A stretch of 64,000 bases of DNA from DASYLJ01 sp964432595. GTDB lineage: Bacteria > Desulfobacterota > Binatia > DP-6. The DNA lies in contig CAYSOF010000021.1 of assembly GCA_964432595.1 (NCBI GenBank), forward strand, positions 60,435-124,434. The letters run 5' to 3'. The notes under the pieces are model-generated. The model was not told the origin of the DNA. It made no database searches and saw only the letters and a list, made by a program, of their open reading frames with translations. Below, one piece after another: positions 9,722 to 16,536 of the stretch (position 1 is the stretch's first letter; the number at the start of each line of letters is the position of its first letter). Position numbers and translations under genes: made by a program.

Positions 9722-9908
9722 GGGCCGGACGCGAGCGTGTAGCTTTCGTTTACGCGCGACCTGCATGCCGCGGCCGGCGAAGCCGGCGCGGCACTGGTGC
9801 CACGCCCGGCTCTCTCACCGTGTAAGCCTTTCACCAGGCGTCCGCCTTTCTACACGGATTGTCCCCCCATTGGGGTACGTCACGCCGGGCTTTCCTGCGC
9901 TCTTGGCG

Positions 9909-9924
9909 TGGCACGCGTCTCGCA
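9909..9924 (+). promoter_or_regulatory. Sigma-54 -24/-12 promoter-like element
   Basis: TGGCACGCGTCTCGCA matches the RpoN consensus TGGCAC-N5-TTGCA at all conserved positions but one (TCGC for TTGC), with the required GG-N10-GC spacing. The predicted start of transcription is near 9935, only about six bases before the ATG of the small lipoprotein, so that gene's mRNA would be nearly leaderless. The BON and YflT-like genes downstream have their own leaders. An NtrC-family activator is encoded at 18.5 kb. Confidence 0.45.
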
Positions 9925-9940
9925 ACGATTCGCCGCCAGT

Positions 9941-10180
9941 ATGCGAAACGTCACGAGAGCGCGACGGATCCTGACGCACGGTGCAGCCGTGCTCTGCCTC
10001 ACCATGGGCGTGGCCTCGGGCTGCGCCTCGCATGGGCGCACCGAGCGCGCCGGACGTGCCGTCGATCGCGGCATCGACAAGGTCGACCGCGGTGCGGACC
10101 GCGCCGCCGACAAGGTGGAATACGGAGCGGAGCGAGCGGCCGACAAGGTCGATCGCGCCGTCGACGAGCTGAAGAACTAG
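9941..10180 (+). CDS. Small lipoprotein with amphipathic Ala/Arg/Asp repeats
   Basis: A 79-residue product. Signal peptide with lipobox A-S-G-C at about residues 25-28, then a mature part of about 50 residues built from repeated RAxDKVDRG / RAADKVEYG / RAADKVDRA units. The regular charge pattern predicts one long amphipathic helix, probably at the membrane surface or as a coiled coil. The start ATG is set by the signal peptide. The gene stops 10 bases before the BON gene and its last bases carry that gene's AGGAGG. Function unknown; context suggests an envelope-stress or osmotic-stress role (inference). Confidence 0.75.
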   Translation: MRNVTRARRILTHGAAVLCLTMGVASGCASHGRTERAGRAVDRGIDKVDRGADRAADKVEYGAERAADKVDRAVDELKN

Positions 10181-10190
10181 GAGGGGTGTC

Positions 10191-10604
10191 ATGAAGACCA
10201 GGAAGGTGATGATTGCGGCGGCCATCGCGGCTCTGATGCCGTTCGGCGTCCCGAGGGTCATGGCCATCGAGTTTGGTGTCCATCGCGTCGCCGACGAGGC
10301 GCCGGACGCCGACAACACCGAGCGCAACGTCCGCGATCGCGACGACAGCGCCAAGACGCCGATGGATCAGGGCGAGAGCGAAGGCGATCGCACCATCACG
10401 CAGACCATCCGCAAGAGCATCGTCGACAACGACGACCTCTCGATGAACGCGAAGAACGTGAAGGTCATCACGGTCGACGGGACCGTCACCCTGCGCGGAC
10501 CGGTCAAGTCGGACGCCGAGAAGCAGACGATCGCGTCCGTCGCGCAGAAGACGCCCGGCGTGAAGAAGGTCGAGAACCTTCTCGAAGTGGAGAAGGATCA
10601 GTAG
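10191..10604 (+). CDS. Periplasmic BON-domain protein (OsmY-like)
   Basis: A 137-residue exported protein with a Sec signal (MKTRKVMIAAAIAALMPFGVPRVMA), an acidic linker rich in D/E (about 30-65), and one BON domain (about 68-135) with ITQTIRKSIVDNDDLSMNAKNVKVITVDGTV. It ends in LRGPVKSDAEK...VKKVENLLEV. BON domains in OsmY-type proteins bind phospholipid surfaces and respond to osmotic shock. A strong AGGAGG lies before the ATG, within the end of the preceding lipoprotein gene. It sits between the helical lipoprotein and a YflT-like protein; the three probably form one stress-related transcript. Confidence 0.88.
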   Translation: MKTRKVMIAAAIAALMPFGVPRVMAIEFGVHRVADEAPDADNTERNVRDRDDSAKTPMDQGESEGDRTITQTIRKSIVDNDDLSMNAKNVKVITVDGTVTLRGPVKSDAEKQTIASVAQKTPGVKKVENLLEVEKDQ

Positions 10605-10606
10605 GG

Positions 10607-11131
10607 ATGGCGGCGACCGCCGTCTTCTGCATCGCGCGGGGCGAGGCGCAGGCCGAACGGATCGTCGGCGACCTCAAGCTCGCGCAGTTCGCGGGGAGCG
10701 ACATCTCGGTGCTGTTTCCCGACACGGCGGGTACCCGCGACTTCGCGCACGAGCAGCACACGAAAGCACCGGAAGGCGCCGCCGCCGGCGCCGGCACGGG
10801 CGGCCTTCTCGGAGGCGCGTTCGGCTGGCTCGCCGGCATCGGCGCGCTCGCCATACCCGGCGTCGGCCCCCTGGTCGCCGCCGGTCCGATCGTCGCGGCG
10901 CTGAGCGGCGCGGCGGTAGGCGCCACGCTGGGCGGTGTCACCGGTGCGCTCGTCGGGCTCGGGATGCCCGAGTTCGAAGCGAAGCGGTACGAGGGCAAGA
11001 TCCGTTCGGGCAACATCCTCATTTCGGTCCACACCGAGAACGCGGAGCAACGCAACATGGCGAAGGCGATCTTCGAGGCCGCCGACGCGGACGACATCGC
11101 GTCCACGGGCGAGTCGCGGCCGGCAGCATGA
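10607..11131 (+). CDS. General-stress (YflT-like) protein with glycine-zipper segment
   Basis: A 174-residue protein. The N-terminal part (AATAVFCIARGEAQAERIVGDLKLAQFAGSDISVLF, about 3-40) resembles the alpha/beta domain of the YflT/general stress protein 17M family. The middle (about 55-120) is a Gly/Ala-rich hydrophobic stretch (GAAAGAGTGGLLGGAFGWLAGIGALAIPGVGPLVAAGPIVAAL), a glycine-zipper likely to insert in a membrane. The C-terminal part (KIRSGNILISVHTENAEQRNMAKAIFEAADADDI) completes the fold. No signal peptide is seen. It starts 2 bases after the BON gene stop, and its stop overlaps the next ATG (ATGA). Precise function is unknown. Confidence 0.8.
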   Translation: MAATAVFCIARGEAQAERIVGDLKLAQFAGSDISVLFPDTAGTRDFAHEQHTKAPEGAAAGAGTGGLLGGAFGWLAGIGALAIPGVGPLVAAGPIVAALSGAAVGATLGGVTGALVGLGMPEFEAKRYEGKIRSGNILISVHTENAEQRNMAKAIFEAADADDIASTGESRPAA

Positions 11132-11286
11132 GGGCGTCGATGCGACCGGTCCAGTTGCTCAAGAAACAGCAGCGCGAGCTGAAGCGGCTCTTCAAGCGGA
11201 TGGAGGGACCCGGCATCGTCCTGAGCCGGCGGGTGCTGAAAGCGCACCTCCGGCGGCAGACGGTGGCCCCCCACGCGGAGCGCTGA
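11128..11286 (+). CDS. Small basic protein, 52 residues
   Basis: An open frame starting at the ATG that overlaps the YflT-like gene's stop (ATGA), so translational coupling is plausible. The product is strongly basic (MRASMRPVQLLKKQQRELKR followed by LFKRMEGPGI), with K/R about every third residue and no hydrophobic segment. An internal ATG at 11140 could also serve. It ends one base before the convergent glycosylase stop. Reality rests on the tight coupling and fit to the gap; no family recognised. It could be a nucleic-acid- or membrane-surface-binding peptide (inference). Confidence 0.45.
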   Translation: MRASMRPVQLLKKQQRELKRLFKRMEGPGIVLSRRVLKAHLRRQTVAPHAER

Positions 11287-11287
11287 A

Positions 11288-11866
11288 TCAGCGCGGACGG
11301 GGCGCCGAGACGGCCGGGCTGGCGCGTACCGCGAATCGCCACGGCCTGAGCGCGTCCGCGCCCGCATACGCGACGCCGATTCGCGGCCCCCGCGCCACGC
11401 GGGGCGGCGGCACCGGCGTCCCGAGCAGGAGCCGGAGCGGCCCACCCAGCAGATCGCCGCCGTTTTCGGCCCTCGAGATCCCCATCGCCTGGCAGAGCGC
11501 ACCCGGCCCGCGGCAGAGCCGCCAGGGGGGCGCTTCCGGAAGGCCGCGACGGCGCCGCATCAGCGCGATGCCGTCGACGGGCTCGAGCGCTCTGATCAGC
11601 ACCGCCTCCGGGACGCCCGGCGCCGCCGTCACCACGTTCATGCAGTGGTGCATCCCGTAGACGAAGTAGACGTAGGCGTGGCCAGGCGCGCCGTACATCA
11701 CCTCGTTGCGCGGCGAGCGGTGGCCGTTCTTGCTGTGTGCGGCCTGGTCCTTCGGGCCGCGGTAGGCTTCGACCTCGACGATGCGCCCGGACGTGCGGCC
11801 CTCGGGCGTGTCGTGGACGAGCATGGCGCCGAGCAGGCTACGTGCGACCCGTAGCGTCGGGGCCAA
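11288..11866 (-). CDS. mpg: 3-methyladenine DNA glycosylase (AAG/Mpg family)
   Basis: Base-excision repair enzyme removing alkylated purines. The 192-residue chain has the AAG-family landmarks RSLLGAMLVH (near the N-terminus), GRIVEVEAYRGPKDQAAHS (with the catalytic-region Glu), MYGAPGHAYVYFVYGMHHCMNVV, and VLIRALEP. Length is normal. The predicted TTG start lies on the U-tract of the etfA terminator; the N-terminus would otherwise be too short, since the family motif begins at residue 9. Convergent with the small basic gene at 11128. How it is transcribed past the terminator is unclear; a promoter within etfA or read-through would be needed. Confidence 0.9.
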   Translation of the reverse strand: MAPTLRVARSLLGAMLVHDTPEGRTSGRIVEVEAYRGPKDQAAHSKNGHRSPRNEVMYGAPGHAYVYFVYGMHHCMNVVTAAPGVPEAVLIRALEPVDGIALMRRRRGLPEAPPWRLCRGPGALCQAMGISRAENGGDLLGGPLRLLLGTPVPPPRVARGPRIGVAYAGADALRPWRFAVRASPAVSAPRPR

Positions 11867-11894
11867 AAAAAACGAGCGGGCCGGAGCCCGCTCG
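11865..11894 (-). terminator. Intrinsic terminator of etfBA
   Basis: On the minus strand, CGAGCGGGC-TCCG-GCCCGCTCG (9 perfect pairs, 4-base loop) is followed directly by eight T residues (A-run at 11865-11872 on the plus strand). It lies 36 bases beyond the etfA stop and is the best intrinsic terminator in the window. Confidence 0.9.
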
Positions 11895-11930
11895 TCGGTG
11901 CGTACGATCGATGTGGTGCTGCGCGCCAGC

Positions 11931-12896
11931 TCAGGCCTTCAGCTTCTTGACCTCTTCGGTGAGCTCGGGAAGCGCCTTGAAGAGGTCGGCCACGAGGCCG
12001 TAGTCGGCGACCTGGAAGATCGGCGCCTCCTCGTCCTTGTTGATGGCGACGATGACCTTCGAGTCCTTCATGCCGGCGAGATGCTGGATGGCGCCGGAGA
12101 TGCCCGCCGCGATGTAGAGCTTCGGCGCGACGACCTTGCCCGTCTGGCCGATCTGCAGGTCGTTCGGGACGAAGCCCGCGTCGACGGCCGCGCGGCTGGC
12201 GCCCATGGCGGCGCCGAGGGCGTCGCAGAGCGGCTCGAGGTAGGTGGTGAAGTTCTCGCCGTTCTTGAGGCCGCGCCCACCGGAGCAGACGATGGCCGCC
12301 TCGGTGAGGACGGGGCGGTCGGACTTCGTCTCGGCGAACTCGACGAACTTGGTCGCCGTGTCCTTCGCGTCGGGCGTGACCGAGACCTTCTCGACGTTGC
12401 CCGCGCCGCCCTTGGCGGCGGCGTCGAACGCCGTGCCGCGGACGCTGACGACGCGCGGCGAGCCGTCGACCTTGACGGTGGCGAAGAGGTTGCCGGCCCA
12501 GAGCGGCCGGACGAAGGTGCTGGCGTCGACGACGGCGCTGATGTCCGACGCCATGCCGGCGCCGAGACGCGCGGCGACGCGGGGCAGAAGGTCCTTGCCG
12601 ACCGCGGTGGCGGTGGCGGTGATGACCTCGATGTCCTTCTGCTTGGCGACCTCGGTGACCGCCGCCGTGTAGGCGTCGGCGACGTAGTGCTGGAAGGGCG
12701 CGCCGTCGACCTGGACGACGTCGATGCCGTAGCTCGCGAGCTCGGTCGCGAGCGCATCGACGCCCTGGCCGATGACGAGGCCGACGACCTTGCCGCCCGC
12801 CTTCTCGGCGATGGCCTTGGCCGCGGCCACGCCGATCAGCGTGGTCTTCGGAAACTTGCCGTGGAGATGTTCGGCGACGACGAGAACGTTACCCAT
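11931..12896 (-). CDS. etfA: Electron-transfer flavoprotein alpha subunit
   Basis: FAD-binding subunit of ETF, the soluble carrier between acyl-CoA dehydrogenases and the membrane quinone reductase. The 321-residue length is typical. N-terminal Rossmann-like domain (NVLVVAEHLHGKF), then the C-terminal FAD domain with VCSGGRGLKNGENF (about 213-226), VDAGFVPNDLQIGQTGKVVAPKLYIAAGISGAIQH, and NKDEEAPIFQVADYGLVADLF. It follows etfB by 9 bases with GAGGAG before its ATG, and is followed by an intrinsic terminator, so etfBA is a two-gene operon. The EtfD-like membrane partner is encoded nearby at 7.6 kb. Confidence 0.96.
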   Translation of the reverse strand: MGNVLVVAEHLHGKFPKTTLIGVAAAKAIAEKAGGKVVGLVIGQGVDALATELASYGIDVVQVDGAPFQHYVADAYTAAVTEVAKQKDIEVITATATAVGKDLLPRVAARLGAGMASDISAVVDASTFVRPLWAGNLFATVKVDGSPRVVSVRGTAFDAAAKGGAGNVEKVSVTPDAKDTATKFVEFAETKSDRPVLTEAAIVCSGGRGLKNGENFTTYLEPLCDALGAAMGASRAAVDAGFVPNDLQIGQTGKVVAPKLYIAAGISGAIQHLAGMKDSKVIVAINKDEEAPIFQVADYGLVADLFKALPELTEEVKKLKA

Positions 12897-12905
12897 GATG
12901 ACTCC

Positions 12906-13658
12906 TCAGATGACTTTCGCTTCGTCGTGGAGGATGCGCACCAGCTCCTGCACCGACTCGACCTTGCGGCCGGCCGAGCGCTTCGGCGGCGTCTCCAGCT
13001 TGACGACCTTGACCTTCGGGGTGACGTCGACGCCGAGGTCGGCCACCGGAATTTCCTTCAGCTCCTTCTTGCGGGCCTTCATGATGCCCGGGAGCGACGC
13101 GTAGCGCGGCTCGTTGAGCCGGAGGTCGGCCGTGACCAGCGCGGGCATCGGCAGCTCGAGCGTCTCGAGCCCGCCGTCGACCTCGCGGGTGACCTTGGCC
13201 GACTTCTGGTCGCCGGACAGCTCGACCTTCGACGCGTAGGTGGCCTGCGGCCAGCCGAGCAGCTCAGCCAGCATCTGACCCGCGCAGTTGGAGTCGTCGT
13301 CGATGGCCTGCTTGCCCATCAGGACGAGGTCGGGCTTCTCGGTGTCGGCGATCTTCTGGAGGACGCGGGCGACGCCGAGCGGCTCGACGTCGTCGGCCAG
13401 CACCAGGATGGCGCGGTCGGCGCCCATCGCGAGGCCGGTGCGCAGCTGCTCCTGCGTCTCCTTCTTGCCGATGCTCACCAGCACGACCTCCGAGCCGGCG
13501 ACCTTCTCCTTGATGCGGAGCGCTTCCTCGATGGCGATTTCATCGAACGGGTTCACGACCCACTTGAGGTTGTCGGTCACGAACCCGGTGCCGTCGGCGT
13601 TGATCTTGAGGACGGATTCCGGATCGGGGACGCGCTTCGCGGTGACGAGAATCTTCAC
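12906..13658 (-). CDS. etfB: Electron-transfer flavoprotein beta subunit
   Basis: Beta subunit of ETF, which binds AMP/flavin and docks with the alpha chain. The 250-residue sequence opens KILVTAKRVPDPES and carries VVNPFDEIAIEEALRIKEK, VLMGKQAIDDDSNCAGQMLAELLGWPQATYA (nucleotide-binding region with the ETF-beta signature) and a C-terminal anchor arm. The start is GTG at 13658 preceded by AGGAG. First gene of the etfBA operon. The upstream 129 bases are shared with a divergent lipoprotein gene and should contain its promoter. Confidence 0.96.
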   Translation of the reverse strand: MKILVTAKRVPDPESVLKINADGTGFVTDNLKWVVNPFDEIAIEEALRIKEKVAGSEVVLVSIGKKETQEQLRTGLAMGADRAILVLADDVEPLGVARVLQKIADTEKPDLVLMGKQAIDDDSNCAGQMLAELLGWPQATYASKVELSGDQKSAKVTREVDGGLETLELPMPALVTADLRLNEPRYASLPGIMKARKKELKEIPVADLGVDVTPKVKVVKLETPPKRSAGRKVESVQELVRILHDEAKVI

Positions 13659-13787
13659 GGGGGGTCTCCTCTGCGCGGGGGATTCTTTTGGCTAAACCGG
13701 GATTGGCTACAACGGTGGGGTAGGGCAGTCAAGGTTGGGACGCTGGGGGTTCGGCGGGGGTTGCGCGCCCGGGCACGGTTCTGCTCG

Positions 13788-14813
13788 ATGGGCGCCGTGG
13801 CGCGGCGGCGGACGACGTGGGCGGTGGTGGTGCTGGGCATGATGCTCGCCGGGTGCGGCCGCATGCTGGTGCGGTCGGGACCTCACGTGGCGGCGACGGC
13901 GGTGCGCGTCGGGACGCTGCCCCTCGGCGACGGCATCGTCGCGAAGGACCTCGGCTTCAGCGTCGCGAACGACACGACCGTGCGCTACTTCTTCGGCGAC
14001 ACGCTCGGACTGTTCAACGCCGACGGCACGATCGCGAGCAACTCCGGCGCGCAGGCGCCGCGCGACCATCCGTTCGCGGCCGTGGCGTTTCCGGGCGGCC
14101 AGGTCGTCCCGTTCACGCCGGCCGAGGCCGCGTGGAACCTGCGCCGCGAGCCGAGCCGGTGGGCGGTGCCGATCATGGGTGCCGTGCCCGAGGGCGACGG
14201 CGACGCGCGCCTGTTCTATGCCGTCGATCAGCCGCCCGTGACGGGCGGCTCGGGAGGGCGGGCCTTCTACGCGCTCTTTCCGATGCGATGGCTCGGCACG
14301 ACGGTGTTGCCGGCCGGCGCGGAGGTCGCCGTGCGCGACGAACGGACGGAGCTGTGGCTGGCCTCGCACGAATGGCCCGCCGGCTTCCACCGTCTCGCCG
14401 ACGGCCGCGTGCGCTTCTATCTGCAGGAGACCTCCGACGCCGATCCGATGACGGCGTTCCGTCGCGCGACGTGGAGCGCCGACCGCGGCTTCGAGGTCGA
14501 GGCGACGCCGCTCTTCGTGCTCGACGCGGTGGCGGGGCTGACCGTGTTCCAGCCCGGGGGCGCCGGACGGTGGCTGGCCGCCTGGATCGATTCCCAGGGC
14601 GTGGTGCGCCTCGCGGAGGTCGACGGCGACGGTCGTCCGGCGCGCGCCGCCGCCGAAGTGCATCGCATCCCGCGCTGGACCCGCGCGTGGGACGGCTACG
14701 CGGTGACGCACGTCGACGGCGCCGACGACGGACGATCGTTCCATCTCGTCTACAGCCGCGCGCTCGGGCTACTTCGCAGCGAGCTGCCGATCCTGCGCGT
14801 GACGCTCGAGTGA
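13788..14813 (+). CDS. Exported lipoprotein, possibly beta-propeller-like
   Basis: A 341-residue product. The N-terminus (TTWAVVVLGMMLAGC) gives a clear lipobox L-A-G-C at about residue 23. The mature protein contains VANDTTVRYFFGDTLGLF and several repeated short blocks with Trp/Gly/Asp (ELWLASHEW, RFYLQETSD, GRWLAAWIDSQG, SFHLVYSRALG). These recall the DUF4185-like five-bladed propeller proteins with the FGDT motif, but I cannot confirm the family. ATG 13788 is chosen because it places the signal peptide at the N-terminus. Divergent from etfB, convergent with the IclR gene; no functional link to either is evident. Confidence 0.7.
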   Translation: MGAVARRRTTWAVVVLGMMLAGCGRMLVRSGPHVAATAVRVGTLPLGDGIVAKDLGFSVANDTTVRYFFGDTLGLFNADGTIASNSGAQAPRDHPFAAVAFPGGQVVPFTPAEAAWNLRREPSRWAVPIMGAVPEGDGDARLFYAVDQPPVTGGSGGRAFYALFPMRWLGTTVLPAGAEVAVRDERTELWLASHEWPAGFHRLADGRVRFYLQETSDADPMTAFRRATWSADRGFEVEATPLFVLDAVAGLTVFQPGGAGRWLAAWIDSQGVVRLAEVDGDGRPARAAAEVHRIPRWTRAWDGYAVTHVDGADDGRSFHLVYSRALGLLRSELPILRVTLE

Positions 14814-14833
14814 CGCGCGGATCGGCGCGAAGC

Positions 14834-15628
14834 CTACGCCTGCGCCTGTTTGCCGAGGTCGAAGCCGAGGCGGCTCGACAGCTCGCGGCCGGCCTTCTGC
14901 GCCAGCGGAGCGAGCTCCTTGTCGATGCGCTCGGCCTGGAAGCGGTATGCGGGGCCGGCGATCGCGAGCGTCGCGACGACCGTCCGCGTGTAGTCGCGGA
15001 TCGGGACGGCGACGGCGCGCAGGTCCTCGGCGTACTCGCCCATGTCGATCGCGTAGCCGCTGCTGGCGATGCCCTTCAGCTGCTGCTGGAGTGACGCGCG
15101 GTCGGCGGGCGTGCGGTCGGTGAACTTCTGCAGCGCCTCGGGCACCAGCGCCTTCAGCTCGTCGTCGGTCTCGAACGCGAGGATCGCCTTGCCGGCGGCG
15201 GTGCAGTGGAGCGGCAGCGTCTCGCCGAGCTGCGACACGATGCGCACGGGGCGATCGGCCTCGAGCACCTCGACGGGCACGATACCCCCGCGACGGAGAA
15301 TGGCGACGTACGCGGTCTCGCGCGCCTGGCGCACGACGTCGGCCATGATCGGCCCCGCCTGACGGAGCAGACCCATGTGCTGCACGTAGCTCTGGCCGAG
15401 CTGGAGGCAACGGATGCCGAGACGATAGTTCTCGGTGGCGCGGTTCTGCTCGATGTAGCCGCGGCTCTCGAGCGTCGCGAGGAGACGGAAGACGTTGTTC
15501 TTGTGGAGCTTGAGGCGCTTCGACAGCTCCGTCACGCCGAGCTCGTCGGCCTGCTGACAGAACTGCTCGAGGACGTCCAGCGCGTGTGAGACGGACTGGA
15601 TGATGTAGTTCGATTTCTCCCGCCGCAT
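14834..15628 (-). CDS. IclR-family transcriptional regulator
   Basis: A 264-residue regulator. N-terminal winged helix-turn-helix (about 8-70: IQSVSHALDVLEQF, LGVTELSKRLKLHKNNVFRLLATLESRGYIEQ) and a C-terminal GAF-like effector domain (about 80-250) with LGETLPLHCTAAGKAILAF, the IclR signature region. Such proteins commonly control aromatic or acyl catabolism and bind small acids. It is divergent from a dienelactone hydrolase/formyl-hydrolase-like gene pair, the likely target. A 14-base palindrome in its own promoter suggests autoregulation. Confidence 0.93.
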   Translation of the reverse strand: MRREKSNYIIQSVSHALDVLEQFCQQADELGVTELSKRLKLHKNNVFRLLATLESRGYIEQNRATENYRLGIRCLQLGQSYVQHMGLLRQAGPIMADVVRQARETAYVAILRRGGIVPVEVLEADRPVRIVSQLGETLPLHCTAAGKAILAFETDDELKALVPEALQKFTDRTPADRASLQQQLKGIASSGYAIDMGEYAEDLRAVAVPIRDYTRTVVATLAIAGPAYRFQAERIDKELAPLAQKAGRELSSRLGFDLGKQAQA

Positions 15629-15639
15629 GGCTCACTCTG

Positions 15640-15681
15640 TAAAACGGGTTTTAGGCTACGACGGTGCATATGGGGTGTCAA
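15640..15681 (-). promoter_or_regulatory. Promoter of the IclR gene with palindromic operator
   Basis: On the minus strand, a perfect -35 TTGACA (15676-15681) is 17 bases from a -10-like TAGCCT (15653-15658). The perfect palindrome TAAAACCCGTTTTA (15640-15653; 6-base arms, 2-base spacer) overlaps the -10 edge and the predicted start site. This is the expected geometry for self-repression by the IclR protein. Binding itself is inferred. Confidence 0.6.
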
Positions 15682-15825
15682 CGCTCGCAGGCCGACGCCA
15701 TGCGGTGAACAATCCGTCGATAAATCAGTGAGTTCCGGTGTTTCAAGCCGCCCCGTGTCGACGCTAACGCCGTCTTGACAGCGGGCCTTCGGTGGGGAAG
15801 CTTGCCGCCCGAAAGGAGTCAAACG

Positions 15826-16533
15826 ATGGCTGTGCAGACGTCGATGATCGAGATCCCGACCCCCGATGGGCCCATGCAGGCGCAGCTCGCGAAGCCGGAC
15901 GGCGCCGGCCCGCATCCGGCGGTGCTCGTGATCATGGAAGCGTTCGGCCTGAACGGCCACATCAAGGACGTCGCGCAGCGGATCGCCGCCGAAGGCTACG
16001 TGACGCTCGCGCCCGACGTGTACCATCGCAGCGGCGCGCTCAGGACGGCGGGCTACGACGACCTGCCGACCGCGCTGCAGCTGATGGGCGCCCTCACCGA
16101 CGACGGCATCGTCTCCGACATGAAGGCTGCCATCGCGACGCTCGAGAAGGACGCGTCGGTGAAGGCCGACCGCATCGGCATCACCGGCTTCTGCATGGGC
16201 GGCCGCATCTCGTATCTCACGGCGTGCGCGCTGCCGGACAAGATCAAGGCGTCGGCGCCGTTCTACGGCGGCGGCATCCCGGTCGACCGCACCGCGACGC
16301 TGCAGGCGCCGGTGCTCGCGTTCTTCGGCGACGACGACCCGTTCATCCCGATGGACGCGGTGAAGGCGCTCGAGAGCGAGGCGAAGGCCAAAGGCAAGAA
16401 CGTCGAGATCGTCGTCTACCCGAAGGCGCCGCACGGCTTCTTCTGCAACGAGCGCGACTCGCACCGCCCCGAGGCGGCGAAGGACTCCTGGGAGAAGCTG
16501 AAGGCGTTCTTCGCGAAGCACCTGAAGGGCTGA
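15826..16533 (+). CDS. Dienelactone hydrolase family protein
   Basis: Alpha/beta-hydrolase of 235 residues, cytosolic. The family triad is complete: nucleophile C123 in GITGFCMGG, D171 in FFGDDDPFIP and H203 in APHGFF. The N-terminal MIEIPTPDGPMQAQLAKP is the usual substrate-pocket strand. The reference enzymes open the lactone ring of dienelactones in chlorocatechol breakdown, but many relatives act on other esters, so the substrate is open. ATG 15826 is preceded by AAAGGAG. It is followed after 3 bases by a formyl-hydrolase-like gene, and divergently by IclR, forming a probable small catabolic unit. Confidence 0.92.
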   Translation: MAVQTSMIEIPTPDGPMQAQLAKPDGAGPHPAVLVIMEAFGLNGHIKDVAQRIAAEGYVTLAPDVYHRSGALRTAGYDDLPTALQLMGALTDDGIVSDMKAAIATLEKDASVKADRIGITGFCMGGRISYLTACALPDKIKASAPFYGGGIPVDRTATLQAPVLAFFGDDDPFIPMDAVKALESEAKAKGKNVEIVVYPKAPHGFFCNERDSHRPEAAKDSWEKLKAFFAKHLKG

Positions 16534-16536
16534 GCC

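Noticed and set aside
15775..15803. TTGACA before the dienelactone hydrolase as a sigma-70 promoter
   Set aside because: The -35 is perfect, but the hexamer at the right distance (AAGCTT) matches only two positions of the -10.
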